Below the pieces are notes generated by a model that worked only from the letters and a program-made list of their open reading frames with translations, was not told the DNA's origin and searched no databases. DNA of 64,000 nt, taken from assembly GCF_902806445.1 (NCBI RefSeq), contig NZ_LR760298.1:124001-188000 (forward strand). Direction: 5' to 3'. Origin of the DNA: Listeria sp. PSOL-1 (GTDB taxonomy: Bacteria; Bacillota; Bacilli; Lactobacillales; Listeriaceae). This document shows positions 9,634-18,956 of this stretch, piece by piece (the stretch's first letter is position 1; each line of letters begins with the position of its first letter). The position numbers were made by a program, and so were the translations under genes.

Positions 9634-10295
9634 ATGAATTTTTATGGGTGGTATCACCTTATCTCGTGCTTGCTAGTTTTATTGTCGGTCATATTTTCCG
9701 TTATCGTTATGATCAGTTTAGCGTAACAGCAAAATCAAGCGAGTTTATTGAGAAGAAGCAATTGATGGTCGGGAGTATGTTATTCCATATAGGGATCATC
9801 TTTGTTGTTGGTGGCCATTTTGTTGGGCTTATCATTCCTGAATCTTGGACAAATGCAGTTGGGATTAGTGAGCATATGTATCATCTTGTTGCTGTTCTAG
9901 TTGGTAGTGTATTTGGGATTATGGCATTTATCGGCATGTTTTTATTAACATTTAGAAGACTAGGGAATCGCAATGTGAGGCGACTTAGTTCAGCAACAGA
10001 TATTATTGTTAATTTGACACTTGTGCTTACTTTAATTTTAGGTATTTTGAGTACATTATTAACAGATCACATGCATCCAGGCTTTAATTACCGAGAAAAT
10101 ATTGCTGTTTGGTTTAGACAGATCTTTTTACTCCATCCAGATATGAATTTAATGACAAATGTGCCTCTTCTTTTTAAGTTGCACATCATTAGCGCATTTA
10201 TCATTTTTGCTCTTTTCCCGTATACGAGGCTTGTCCATGCATGGAGTGTCCCGCTTGGCTATGTTAAGCGCAGTTATATTGTAACTAGAATATAG
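9627..10295 (+). CDS. narI: Respiratory nitrate reductase, gamma (cytochrome b) subunit
   Basis: NarI is the membrane anchor that oxidises menaquinol and passes electrons through two b hemes to NarH. The 222-residue product shows five hydrophobic segments and His residues in the right places, for example GHIFRYRYD, MLFHIGIIF, GGHFVGL, HMYHL and KLHIISAF, as candidate heme ligands. It starts at ATG 9627 with AAAGGAGGG upstream and overlaps the narJ stop. It is the last structural gene; nreA follows 19 bp later, so reductase and sensor may share a transcript. Confidence 0.96.
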   Translation: MLNEFLWVVSPYLVLASFIVGHIFRYRYDQFSVTAKSSEFIEKKQLMVGSMLFHIGIIFVVGGHFVGLIIPESWTNAVGISEHMYHLVAVLVGSVFGIMAFIGMFLLTFRRLGNRNVRRLSSATDIIVNLTLVLTLILGILSTLLTDHMHPGFNYRENIAVWFRQIFLLHPDMNLMTNVPLLFKLHIISAFIIFALFPYTRLVHAWSVPLGYVKRSYIVTRI

Positions 10296-10314
10296 TGGAG
10301 GTTGAAAGAGTTAA

Positions 10315-10767
10315 ATGGTAGACAGCCTTGAGCAACTCATCACAGATTCATTAATGGATACACGACTTGACTATGCCTTTGATTTTTTAGGCATAGCCAT
10401 CAATACGAAAGAATCTAATCAAAAAGTTATTAAGTGGAAATACGTTTCAGGTAATCGTAATAATCGCTATCAAAAAATAGTGCTTCAAGTTGGTAAAGGC
10501 TTTGCAGGGATTGTATGGAAAACTGCTAGACCAATGATTGTTACTAATTTTAAAGAAGAATTAGCAGGCCCACTTGAAGAATTTCCGATCGCGATCACAG
10601 AAAACCTGGCATCACTTATTGCTGTTCCAGTTTTATCGGAGCAGGAAGTTATTGCTGTCCTTGTTGGCGGCTACCGGAAAGTAACAGAGATGGATGATAG
10701 TCTGATGCATGTGCTTAACAAGACTGCAAATGGACTTGTTGCAACAATTATAGAATTAAAAAAATAA
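10315..10767 (+). CDS. nreA: Nitrate sensor NreA (GAF domain)
   Basis: This is a small soluble GAF-domain protein of 150 residues. In staphylococci NreA binds nitrate and, without it, holds the kinase NreB in check, so that the nar genes need both nitrate and low oxygen. Family features include the central GKGFAGIVWKTARPMIV block and a C-terminal helix. It sits between narI and nreB, the usual nre gene order. The assignment rests on size, GAF-like pattern and this context. Confidence 0.88.
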   Translation: MVDSLEQLITDSLMDTRLDYAFDFLGIAINTKESNQKVIKWKYVSGNRNNRYQKIVLQVGKGFAGIVWKTARPMIVTNFKEELAGPLEEFPIAITENLASLIAVPVLSEQEVIAVLVGGYRKVTEMDDSLMHVLNKTANGLVATIIELKK

Positions 10768-10782
10768 GAAGGTGTAATCGCT

Positions 10783-11814
10783 TTGGGAAAAATTTCAAAT
10801 GAACAAAAATTAACGAATTTGTTTTTTGAACAGACAAGTGATGCCATTTTTTTCGTTGATGCAAATCAAGAAATTATCAATAAAAATAAAGCTGCAGAAA
10901 GACTTTTAGCTGAACACCATGTTAAAATACAAGACTTCATTGATTTTTGTGTGATTTGTAAAGGCTATACATCAATTAATGATGAAAAAACTTGTCATGA
11001 TTGTTTTATCAAAAGACGTGAAAGAGGAGAAGCTTTTCAAATTTTTGTTAAGCATAAAGAAAAAGGTGAAATCCCTTATAGTGCTTCTTTTACATTAATG
11101 GATGCAGAGCAAGGGATTGGCGTGCTCTCGTTAAGAAATTTAACTGAACAACAAGAAACAGCAGAGTTACTTCAAAAGAAAACATTAACAAAGTATGTAA
11201 TGAACGCCCATGAAGCTGAACGAAAAAAACTATCACGTGAGTTGCATGATGGCTTGGCGCAGGAAATGTATAGTGCCTTAATGGAAGTTCGCAAACTAAA
11301 ATATATGGAAAAAGGTCTTACTTTCAATGAACAAATGGAAGGCATCGAAAGCTTTATTTCTACAATTTTAGATGATATCCGTAACATGGCTGTTGAATTA
11401 CGCCCATCAGCACTTGATGATTTAGGTCTGTTTTCGGCATTGAAATCTTATTGCAAACGCTATGAGCAAATCTTTGGTGTTCAAGTAGCACTTATTTCTA
11501 ATGTTCACCATGAACGTTTTTCTAGCGCAATTGAAACGATGCTTTATCGTGTGGCTCAAGAATCATTAACGAATGCTGCTAAATATGCGGATGTAGACGA
11601 GATCATCGTTACACTTAGAAAACGCGACAATACCTTGTTACTTGAAATTATTGATGAGGGTTGCGGTTTTTCAACAGAGGATATTGAAATAAAAGGCACT
11701 GGACTTGGCTTAATGAATATGCAGGAACGAGTAGAGCTTCTTGGGGGGAAATGTACCATTCATTCAGAAATTGGGAATGGTACGCAGATTTCTGTTTTAA
11801 TCCCCATTAGTTAG
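10783..11814 (+). CDS. nreB: Oxygen-sensing histidine kinase NreB
   Basis: NreB is a cytosolic sensor kinase whose PAS domain holds an oxygen-labile 4Fe-4S cluster; the reduced cluster lets it autophosphorylate. Four cysteines, C56, C59, C71 and C74, have exactly the 3-12-3 spacing of the staphylococcal cluster ligands. A HisKA_3 domain follows with the phospho-His H155 in SRELHDGLAQ, then a GHKL ATPase domain with DEGCGF and GTGLGL boxes. It has no membrane segment. The start is TTG at 10783 behind AGAAGGTG, 15 bp after nreA, and nreC follows after 13 bp. Confidence 0.96.
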   Translation: MGKISNEQKLTNLFFEQTSDAIFFVDANQEIINKNKAAERLLAEHHVKIQDFIDFCVICKGYTSINDEKTCHDCFIKRRERGEAFQIFVKHKEKGEIPYSASFTLMDAEQGIGVLSLRNLTEQQETAELLQKKTLTKYVMNAHEAERKKLSRELHDGLAQEMYSALMEVRKLKYMEKGLTFNEQMEGIESFISTILDDIRNMAVELRPSALDDLGLFSALKSYCKRYEQIFGVQVALISNVHHERFSSAIETMLYRVAQESLTNAAKYADVDEIIVTLRKRDNTLLLEIIDEGCGFSTEDIEIKGTGLGLMNMQERVELLGGKCTIHSEIGNGTQISVLIPIS

Positions 11815-11827
11815 GAGGTAAATACCG

Positions 11828-12478
11828 ATGATTCGAATCATGCTTGTTGATGATCATGCGGTTGTTAGGCGCGGGCTATCTTATATTATTAATGCGCAAA
11901 AAGATATGGAAGTTGTCAGTGATGCTGCAGACGGACTTGAAGCTGTAATGGAAATGGAGCGTACGCAAGCAGACGTCATTTTGATGGACCTTAGCATGCC
12001 TCCCGGTGAAAATGGTTTAGTGACAACAAGGAAAATTAAGGAAAACTACCCTGATGTAAAAGTTTTAATTATGACAATGCACGATGACGAAGAATATTTA
12101 TTCCGAGCATTAAGACTTGGCGCATCAGGTTATTTGCTAAAAAATGCCAAAGATGACGAAATGATCGAAGCCATTCGTGCTGTTTATAATAGTGGTATTT
12201 ATATCCATCCTAAAGTAGCACCGGCACTTGTCCGTGAATTTATTTTGAAAAATGAAGTAGAGGAAAAAGTGGATTCTTATCAACTCTTATCTCGCCGTGA
12301 GCAAGAAATTCTACCACTAATCGCTTTAGGCTATCGCAATAAAGAAATTGCTGAAAAACTATTTATTTCGGTAAAAACAGTAGAGGCGCACAAAACAAAT
12401 ATTATGAATAAATTAGGTTTTGAAAAACGCACGGATATAGTTCATTACGCAATTAAAAAGAATTTAATTGATTTTTAA
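11828..12478 (+). CDS. nreC: Nitrate/oxygen response regulator NreC
   Basis: This NarL/FixJ-type response regulator of 216 residues is the partner of NreB. The receiver domain has the acidic pocket VDDH and the phospho-acceptor D54 in LMDLSMPPG. The C-terminal LuxR helix-turn-helix (about residues 155-210) includes KEIAEKLFISVKTVEAHKTN. Phosphorylated NreC should activate narG and narK: TAGGG-type palindromes lie before both genes, at 3756 and 12485. It starts at ATG 11828 with TTAGGAGGT just upstream. Confidence 0.96.
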   Translation: MIRIMLVDDHAVVRRGLSYIINAQKDMEVVSDAADGLEAVMEMERTQADVILMDLSMPPGENGLVTTRKIKENYPDVKVLIMTMHDDEEYLFRALRLGASGYLLKNAKDDEMIEAIRAVYNSGIYIHPKVAPALVREFILKNEVEEKVDSYQLLSRREQEILPLIALGYRNKEIAEKLFISVKTVEAHKTNIMNKLGFEKRTDIVHYAIKKNLIDF

Positions 12479-12484
12479 ATTGAT

Positions 12485-12528
12485 TAGGCTTTTCCCTAAT
12501 AGATATTTATTTGTGAAAAAGTTAATAT
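12485..12528 (+). promoter_or_regulatory. Predicted NreC site and narK promoter
   Basis: TAGGC-TTTT-CCCTA at 12485-12498 is a near-perfect palindrome of the TAGGG-N4-CCCTA type. A weak -10 (TAATAT 12523-12528) would put the palindrome centre about 43 bp before transcription start, nearly the same geometry as at narG. Confidence 0.6.
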
Positions 12529-12575
12529 GTAATAATGCAACCAAGAAAGCTTTAATATGAGAAGGGAAGTTTACA

Positions 12576-13754
12576 ATGAATTATTCAAAAAAAGATGCAG
12601 TCATTGCTCTTATTATGGCAACAGTGGCTATGGCTGTATCATTTATGGTGTGGGCAAGTTTATCTCCAGTGGCTAACCAAATTGCGCAAACCTATGATCT
12701 AACTGCATCGCAGAAAAGTTTGCTCATTGCTACACCTGTTTTATTAGGTTCCATTATGCGGATTCCAATGGGGATTTTAAGCGATAGAGTTGGAGGAAAG
12801 AAAGTTTATATTGGAACGATGATTTTCATTATTATTCCGTTACTTTTTATTCCAAACGTTGCTTCATTCCCAATGTTACTACTTTGTGCGCTCCTTATTG
12901 GTATGGCAGGGACGACTTTTGCGGTAGCAATCTCTTATGTTTCTTCATGGTTTCCACCTGAAAAGCAAGGGTTGATTCTTGGCATTGCTGGTATGGGAAA
13001 CATTGGTAACGCTCTAGCAGGCCTTTTTATTCCACGGATTAACAATACATGGGGCTTTGACTCAGTTTATTACTCATTGATTGGTGCTTTAGTTGTTATC
13101 ATTGTCTTATTCGCTTTACTAGCAAAAGAAATGCAGCTTCCGAAAGAAAAGAAAACTCTTGCTAAGTCCTTATCTGTTGTTAAAGATCAAAATACTTGGT
13201 ATCTGTCATTGTTTTATTTCTTAACTTTTGGAGCGTTTGTTGCTTTAAGTAATTACTTGCCTTCTTTTATGGGAGATCAATTTAGTATGACTCCAGTTAA
13301 CGCAGGCCTTATTGCAGCAGCTTTTGCAGCAGTGGCAACTTGTATGCGTCCAGTTGGAGGTGTGTTAGCGGATAAAATTAATTCCACAAAACTATTAACG
13401 CTAGTTTTTGCTTTCGTTACTGTTTTTGCACTGATCATGGCTTCTTTCTTACAAAACTTTGTTGTTTTTACGACTGTGATTTTCTTAACCGCATTAACAA
13501 TTGGTTTAGGAAACGGTATTGTTTTTAAAATGGTGCCTATGGTTTCAAAAGGTAACACTGGAGCCGTGACTGGGTTTGTTGGTGCGGCTGGTGGATTGGG
13601 GGGCTTTTTCCCACCACTTGCGCTCGGGGCAATCAAACAATCAACCGGAACCTTTTCGCTTGGATTTGTTTTCCTTGCGATCTTCACATTGCTTTGTTTA
13701 GTAACGGTTTGGGCGACTTATCTTCGCCCTTCGCGTAAAAGGACAACCGCTTAA
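12576..13754 (+). CDS. narK: Nitrate/nitrite transporter, NarK/NarT family
   Basis: This MFS membrane protein has 392 residues and about 12 membrane segments. It moves nitrate in and/or nitrite out for the reductase encoded upstream. The glycine-rich nitrate-signature helices of the NNP family are present: GIAGMGNIGNALAG in the first half and GAAGGLGGFFPP in the second. MFS loop motifs such as GILSDRVGGKKV are present too. It has its own predicted NreC site and a ribosome site AGAAGGGA. By position after nreABC it resembles staphylococcal narT. The transport direction cannot be told from sequence. Confidence 0.93.
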   Translation: MNYSKKDAVIALIMATVAMAVSFMVWASLSPVANQIAQTYDLTASQKSLLIATPVLLGSIMRIPMGILSDRVGGKKVYIGTMIFIIIPLLFIPNVASFPMLLLCALLIGMAGTTFAVAISYVSSWFPPEKQGLILGIAGMGNIGNALAGLFIPRINNTWGFDSVYYSLIGALVVIIVLFALLAKEMQLPKEKKTLAKSLSVVKDQNTWYLSLFYFLTFGAFVALSNYLPSFMGDQFSMTPVNAGLIAAAFAAVATCMRPVGGVLADKINSTKLLTLVFAFVTVFALIMASFLQNFVVFTTVIFLTALTIGLGNGIVFKMVPMVSKGNTGAVTGFVGAAGGLGGFFPPLALGAIKQSTGTFSLGFVFLAIFTLLCLVTVWATYLRPSRKRTTA

Positions 13755-13755
13755 T

Positions 13756-13811
13756 CAAAAAAGCTGTAAGGATAGTGCATGAGAAACTGCATTATTCTTA
13801 CAGCTTTTTAT
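13756..13811 (+). terminator. Terminator after narK
   Basis: A long stem pairs 13757-13780 (AAAAAGCTGTAAGGATAGTGCA side) with 13788-13810 and ends in a T-run. It closes the nar-nre-narK block. Confidence 0.85.
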
Positions 13812-13852
13812 AGTGTGTTATAATGATAAAAAATAATGTGAGGTGTTTTTTG

Positions 13853-14446
13853 ATGCCAACAAATAAAATAAATCCCAAAGTAAGTGAATATTTAAGCGAA
13901 GTAACACAGTGGCAAGAAGAGATGGAAGAGCTTAGATCAATTTTGCTTGACCTTGGGCTTACAGAAGAGATAAAGTGGGGAAAGCCTTGCTATTTATCTG
14001 AAGGAAAAAATATTGTTATTATTCAAGGGTTTAAAGCATACGTGGCACTTTTATTTTTTAAAGGCGTTTTGTTAGATGATGGTAAAGGTATTTTAGTTAA
14101 AACCGGAGAAAAGACGCATGTTGGTCGTCAAATTCGTTTTACAGAAGTAGGAAGCATTCGCGATATGTCAGCTACGATTAAAGATTATGTGAAAAAAGCG
14201 ATTGAAGTAGAAAAAGCGGGTTTGACAATAGAAAAAAAGCCGAGGCAAGAAGCACCCATTCCTGCCGAATTTCAGCAAAAATTGGATACGTTGCCAGAGC
14301 TTAAATCAGCATTTGAGAATTTAACACCAGGCCGAAAGAAAGCTTATATTCACTACTTTTCAGATGCCAAACAGTCAAAAACTAGAATCGCTAGGATAGA
14401 GAAATATATCGATAAGATTCTTTCCGGTAAAGGGATGATGGATTAG
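13853..14446 (+). CDS. YdeI-like DUF1801 family protein
   Basis: This is a soluble protein of 197 residues. The N-terminal part (about 20-125) has the DUF1801/YdhG-like pattern EIKWGKPCYLSEGKNIV. The C-terminal part has the YdeI/OmdA-type segment LTPGRKKAYIHYFSDAKQ followed by TRIARIEKYIDKIL. The biochemical role of the family is not established. I chose ATG 13853 because GAGGTG at 13838-13843 precedes it and a TATAAT at 13818-13823 would place transcription start after the upstream ATG at 13823. Confidence 0.85.
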   Translation: MPTNKINPKVSEYLSEVTQWQEEMEELRSILLDLGLTEEIKWGKPCYLSEGKNIVIIQGFKAYVALLFFKGVLLDDGKGILVKTGEKTHVGRQIRFTEVGSIRDMSATIKDYVKKAIEVEKAGLTIEKKPRQEAPIPAEFQQKLDTLPELKSAFENLTPGRKKAYIHYFSDAKQSKTRIARIEKYIDKILSGKGMMD

Positions 14447-14474
14447 AAACAGCTAAGTGATAAGTAGTTGATTC

Positions 14475-15188
14475 CTACAATTCAACGTTGTGATAGACTT
14501 TTTGGACATCTTCTAGATCTTCCAAAGCGTCGATCATTTTTTCGAATTTAGTTAGATCATCACCAGCAAGTGTGATTTCATTTTGTGGCAGCATTTCAAT
14601 TTCTGCAACAGTAAATTCAGTGATACCAGCGTTTTTTAAAGCTTCTTGGACAGTATGGAAATCACTTGGTTCGGCGTAAACAATCGCTTGATCATCTTCT
14701 TCAAGAATATCACGCACATCAACTTCAGCTTCCATTAAAATTTCCAATAATTCGTCAGCATTTTTATCAGCTACGCCAAAAACAGCGGTATTATCAAACA
14801 TATAAGCAACAGAACCACTCACGCCCATGTTGCCGCCATTTTTACTATAAGCAGCACGAACGTCAGATGCTGTGCGATTTACATTGTTTGTTAGGGCATC
14901 AACAATGACCATTGAACCATTTGGACCAAAACCTTCATAGCGGAGTTCGGAATAAGTTTCATCACCAGTGCCTTTTGCTTTTTCAATGGCACGATCAATA
15001 ATATGTTTTGGTACGTTATAAGTCTTAGCTCGTTCAATGACAAAACGTAACTTTTGATTCGCATGAGGATCTGGATCGCCTGATTTTGCTGCAACGTAAA
15101 TTTCAATGCCAAATTTTGCATAGATTCGGCTATTATTCGTATCTTTTGATGCTTTTTTTTCTTTAATATTTGCCCATTTACGGCCCAT
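14475..15188 (-). CDS. yebC: YebC/PmpR family protein
   Basis: The 237-residue product matches the YebC/TACO1 family from its first residues MGRKWANIK through the central GYGP-like EGFGPNGSM segment. Family members were annotated as transcription regulators; more recent work ties some of them to ribosome function on difficult stretches such as polyproline. The start is ATG 15188; a GTG nine bases further upstream would overlap the purine-rich ribosome site. It is a single gene with no clear operon partner. Confidence 0.95.
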   Translation of the reverse strand: MGRKWANIKEKKASKDTNNSRIYAKFGIEIYVAAKSGDPDPHANQKLRFVIERAKTYNVPKHIIDRAIEKAKGTGDETYSELRYEGFGPNGSMVIVDALTNNVNRTASDVRAAYSKNGGNMGVSGSVAYMFDNTAVFGVADKNADELLEILMEAEVDVRDILEEDDQAIVYAEPSDFHTVQEALKNAGITEFTVAEIEMLPQNEITLAGDDLTKFEKMIDALEDLEDVQKVYHNVEL

Positions 15189-15361
15189 ATTATTCACTCG
15201 CTTTCTAAGGTTAGCGTTTTAAATACTCTTCATCTATTATATAGGAGAAGGGGGAGTTTGTTAAGTTTTTTTTCTGGAACGTCCTTTTAAGCAGAAAAAA
15301 GTATGGTAATTCAGGAAGTTTTCGGTATAATTAAGAAAGAAATGAATGGAGGAAAAAATAA

Positions 15362-15703
15362 ATGTCAAAATTACCTAATTGTCCAGTTTGTAACTCAGAA
15401 TACACGTATGAAGATCGTGGTTTGTTTATTTGTCCTGAATGCGGCCATGAGTGGACAAATGCTGAAGAAACAAATGCAGATGAAAATAATGAAGTGCGTG
15501 ATGCAAATGGAAACACGCTTCAAGATGGTGATTCAGTAACGATTATTAAGGATTTAAAAGTAAAAGGAAGCTCAAATCCATTAAAAATAGGCACCAAAGT
15601 AAAAAATATTCGTTTGGTTGAAGGCGACCATAATATTGACTGCAAAATTGACGGTTTTGGCGCAATGAAATTAAAATCAGAATTTGTAAAGAAAAACAGC
15701 TAA
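15362..15703 (+). CDS. yjdM: YjdM/PhnA family zinc-ribbon protein
   Basis: This is a 113-residue soluble protein. The N-terminal zinc ribbon uses CPVC (near residue 8) and CPEC (near residue 25), followed by the family core [23 protein letters not shown] and a C-terminal beta domain. Members were once named PhnA but are not the phosphonoacetate hydrolase, and their function is unclear. ATG 15362 has GGAGG eight bases upstream. Confidence 0.93.
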   Translation: MSKLPNCPVCNSEYTYEDRGLFICPECGHEWTNAEETNADENNEVRDANGNTLQDGDSVTIIKDLKVKGSSNPLKIGTKVKNIRLVEGDHNIDCKIDGFGAMKLKSEFVKKNS

Positions 15704-15718
15704 AAACTCACGAGCAGA

Positions 15719-15784
15719 AAATAGGGCATAAACGAATTAAATCAGGCTAATTTCGCCTCGATTTAATTCGTTTATGCCCTATTT
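15719..15784. terminator. Bidirectional terminator yjdM / MHS symporter
   Basis: Perfect 25-bp arms at 15719-15743 and 15760-15784 (AAATAGGGCATAAACGAATT side) separate two convergent genes. Confidence 0.85.
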
Positions 15785-15789
15785 AGATG

Positions 15790-17235
15790 CTAAGAACTTT
15801 CATCAATTTTCTTTTTAATTTCTTTCTCTTCTTTCTTCCACCAAAGCGCTTTTTTAGGGTTTTTTCCAAGTGCAGCAGCTTCTTCTTTACTTTCAACAGC
15901 AGGGAATGATCCACGAAGCGATTTTCCAGAAGTATCGCGAAACATAAATGTGACAACGACAAAACCAATGAGACAAACAGCAATCATATAAAAAGCCGGC
16001 ATAAGATCATTATTTGTTTTGTTAATTAAAAACGAAGCAACCATCGGCGTTGTCCCACCAAAAATTGAAACCGAAATGTTAAAAGTTACAGATAAAGCGC
16101 GGTAACGAACATCTGTGAAAAAGAGTGTTGGTAGAAGTGAAGGTAATGCTCCTTCGAAAAAAGATAGCGAAAGTGCTAATAACACCAACCCCAAAAATAC
16201 TGTCCAGATATGATTTTGACTGATTAATGAAAAAGCCGGCCAAGCACATACAATGATTCCAATTAAGCCAGCTTGCACAATACGCTTATTCCCAATTTTG
16301 TCGCTTAAGTGACCCATTAAGAAAACAAATGGAATCATAATAAACATCACAATTAAGATCAGTAATAAGCTTTTTGAATTCCCATAACCAAGAACAGAAC
16401 TTAGATGTGACGGCATATAACTAAGAACCATATAATTGACAATGTTATAAAAAGCAACAATCACAATCCCAACAAATAAGAATTTTTTATGATATAACAA
16501 AATCTCTTTAAATGAAGGCTGCGTATTTTCGTCGTCTTCTTGTTGTTCTTGTAGCTCTTGAAATGCTTGAGTTTCTTCTAAATTCGAACGAAGATAAAGT
16601 CCAACCAAACCAAGTGGTGCAGCTACGAAAAATGGGATGCGCCAACCCCACTCAAGCATTGTTTGATCACCTAAAATAAATGTAAGTAAAGTAACGAGAC
16701 CCGAACCGCCAATATAGCCACAAAGCGTACCGACTTCTAAGCCACTACCTAAGATCCCACGTTTTTTATCTGGTGCTGATTCTGCTATGTACGTCATCGC
16801 TCCCGAATATTCGCCACCTGTTGAAAATCCTTGGACCAAGCGCGCAACAAGTAACAATACGGCAGCTGCAATTCCAATTGATTTATATCCAGGTATTAAG
16901 CCAATACAAAGTGTTGAAAAAGCCATCATTAAAATCGTAATGGTTAAAACTTTTTTTCTGCCCCATTTATCACCAAGCCAGCCAAATACAAAGCCACCAA
17001 TTGGCCTCATAATAAAAGCGATCGCAAAGGTTGCAAATGTGTAGACAAGTTGCAAAATGCCATCCATTTCAGGAAAAAAGACTTTCCCAATAATAACAGC
17101 TAAGTAAGAATAAATCCCGAAATCAAACCATTCCATTGCATTTCCTAAACCAGTAGCAACAACAGCCTTTTGCGCCGTTTTTGTGTCAACAATTATCATT
17201 TCTTGTGGGTTAATTTGTTGTTTCTTTTTTTTCAT
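15790..17235 (-). CDS. MFS metabolite:H+ symporter, ProP-like
   Basis: This 481-residue membrane transporter has about 12 segments. The MHS-family opening VATGLGNAMEWFDFGIYSYL, the loop GWLGDKWGRKKVL and RLVQGFSTGGEYSGA are typical of ProP and related proton-coupled osmolyte or dicarboxylate importers. The substrate is probably a small zwitterion (betaine or proline) or an organic acid, which sequence alone does not settle. The ribosome site GAAAGGGAAA precedes ATG 17235. Its C-terminus is Lys-rich. Confidence 0.88.
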   Translation of the reverse strand: MKKKKQQINPQEMIIVDTKTAQKAVVATGLGNAMEWFDFGIYSYLAVIIGKVFFPEMDGILQLVYTFATFAIAFIMRPIGGFVFGWLGDKWGRKKVLTITILMMAFSTLCIGLIPGYKSIGIAAAVLLLVARLVQGFSTGGEYSGAMTYIAESAPDKKRGILGSGLEVGTLCGYIGGSGLVTLLTFILGDQTMLEWGWRIPFFVAAPLGLVGLYLRSNLEETQAFQELQEQQEDDENTQPSFKEILLYHKKFLFVGIVIVAFYNIVNYMVLSYMPSHLSSVLGYGNSKSLLLILIVMFIMIPFVFLMGHLSDKIGNKRIVQAGLIGIIVCAWPAFSLISQNHIWTVFLGLVLLALSLSFFEGALPSLLPTLFFTDVRYRALSVTFNISVSIFGGTTPMVASFLINKTNNDLMPAFYMIAVCLIGFVVVTFMFRDTSGKSLRGSFPAVESKEEAAALGKNPKKALWWKKEEKEIKKKIDESS

Positions 17236-17386
17236 ATTTTCATTTCCCTTTCTTATAATCTAACAATAAGAAATACCCACCTTTGCTAAGAAATAAACGC
17301 GTTTGTCTAGAGAAATTAGAATAAAACATTTGTGTAGAAGCATTTTACGGTGTAATATTAAAATAGTTAGTTGAGGAGGAAAGAAG

Positions 17387-17779
17387 ATGACAGCATTACT
17401 TTTTTTACCATTTTTATTTTTACTTTGCGCTGTTTTTGGAATCGCTGGACGCGTATTGCTTGCTATTTGGATTTACAAAGATGCTGAAAGTCGCAATATG
17501 AATGCCGCTTTGTGGTGTTTGCTGATTGCTTTTACAAGTGTCATTATCGTAATGATTGTTTACTTCATTATCAAAAAACCAGCCTTTGAAGATAAGAAAA
17601 GACTGGGCTTATTGATCTCAGGTTGTATTTTAACAGTGATTACGTTTATTCTAAGTATCGTTTTTTTCGTTACCTTTGTATTTGGTATAATTCAAAGTTT
17701 TGAAGATGGTTCATGGTATGATAATCAGGAGAATATAATGGATGGCTATGATTTTGATAATGGCTATGAGAATTTTTAA
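17387..17779 (+). CDS. Small integral membrane protein, unknown function
   Basis: The product has 130 residues and three hydrophobic segments (about 3-28, 40-63, 75-103), followed by an acidic, Tyr- and Asn-rich tail rich in EN and DG pairs. The motif IYKDAESRNMNAALWCLL between the first two segments occurs in many small Firmicutes membrane proteins of unknown role. ATG 17387 follows GAGGAGGAAAG. Confidence 0.75.
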   Translation: MTALLFLPFLFLLCAVFGIAGRVLLAIWIYKDAESRNMNAALWCLLIAFTSVIIVMIVYFIIKKPAFEDKKRLGLLISGCILTVITFILSIVFFVTFVFGIIQSFEDGSWYDNQENIMDGYDFDNGYENF

Positions 17780-17872
17780 AGACATGTATAGGGGAAAATA
17801 ACTTTCCCACTGCATGTTTTTTGTTTGATTAGGGTATATTATAAAGGATAGTAAATAAAAGGGGAATGAGTT

Positions 17873-18880
17873 TTGAATACAATAATTATTATTACCGTAT
17901 TAATCGTTATTATGGGACTTGCTTTTGATTTCATTAATGGTTTTCATGATATTGCAAATGCTGTAGCGACCTGTATTTCAACACGAGCATTAAAACCAAG
18001 AGTGGCCATTTCTATTGCTGCTGTCATGAATTTCTTAGGAGCGATTTCTTTTACAGGTGTTGCTGAAGGACTTACAAAAAATATTGTTAATCCATTTTCA
18101 TTACATAATGGCGAATTCGTGGTTTTATGTGGGTTGATTGCTGCTGTGTTGTGGAATTTATTTACTTGGTTTATTGGAATGCCAAGCAGCTCATCGCATG
18201 CTTTAATTGGAGCAATTGCCGGAGCCTCGGTTGCTTCTGCTGGAAATTTTAGCGTATTAAACTATGCAGGTTTTACGACGATTATTTTTGCCTTGATTGT
18301 TTCACCCATTATTGGCTTTACCATTGGCTATATCATTTATTCCATGTTTAAACTTATTTTCCATAACCAAAAACGTGTGAAAATGAATCGACGTTTCCGT
18401 ATGGCCCAAATTGGAACAGCTGCTATTCAAGCTTACGCGCATGGGACAAATGATGCGCAAAAGACAATGGGTGTTATCACGCTAGCTTTAATTACAAGTG
18501 GACTATTAAAAGAAAGTGCTGGAGTGCCATTTTGGGTGCAGTTTACTTGCGCGGTTGCAATGGCGGTGGGTTCTTCTATTGGAGGCTTCCGTATTATCAA
18601 AACAGTAGGTACAAAAATTATGCGGATTGAACCAGTTACAGGCGTTGCGGCAGACGTTACCTCATTATCAGTGATCATGTCTGCTACATTAACGCATCTT
18701 CCTGTAAGTACAACACAGGTTATCGATAGTTCTATCATGGGTGTTGGTACTGCCAATCATAAGAAAGAAGTAAACTGGCGTACAGGTAAAAATATGTTGC
18801 TTACCTGGATATTCACTTTACCCGCAGCAGCATTAATGGCAGCATTAGTTTACTGGATTGCTGCTTTTATTTTTCTTTAA
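17873..18880 (+). CDS. pit: Inorganic phosphate transporter, PiT family
   Basis: This low-affinity phosphate permease has 335 residues. Both halves carry the PiT signature: the N-terminal FDFINGFHDIANAVAT with GMPSSSSHAL, and the C-terminal YAHGTNDAQKTMGVITLAL with LPVSTTQV. There are about ten membrane segments. The start is TTG at 17873 behind AAAGGGGAATGAG. PiT genes often have a PhoU-like partner gene upstream; none is here. The gene downstream is a DUF1149 protein. Confidence 0.93.
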   Translation: MNTIIIITVLIVIMGLAFDFINGFHDIANAVATCISTRALKPRVAISIAAVMNFLGAISFTGVAEGLTKNIVNPFSLHNGEFVVLCGLIAAVLWNLFTWFIGMPSSSSHALIGAIAGASVASAGNFSVLNYAGFTTIIFALIVSPIIGFTIGYIIYSMFKLIFHNQKRVKMNRRFRMAQIGTAAIQAYAHGTNDAQKTMGVITLALITSGLLKESAGVPFWVQFTCAVAMAVGSSIGGFRIIKTVGTKIMRIEPVTGVAADVTSLSVIMSATLTHLPVSTTQVIDSSIMGVGTANHKKEVNWRTGKNMLLTWIFTLPAAALMAALVYWIAAFIFL

Positions 18881-18956
18881 AAATAAAAAATTAGCTGGTG
18901 AAGTTTTGTGAGATCAGGTACAATAGAGGAAATAAGATAATGGAGGATGCGATCGA

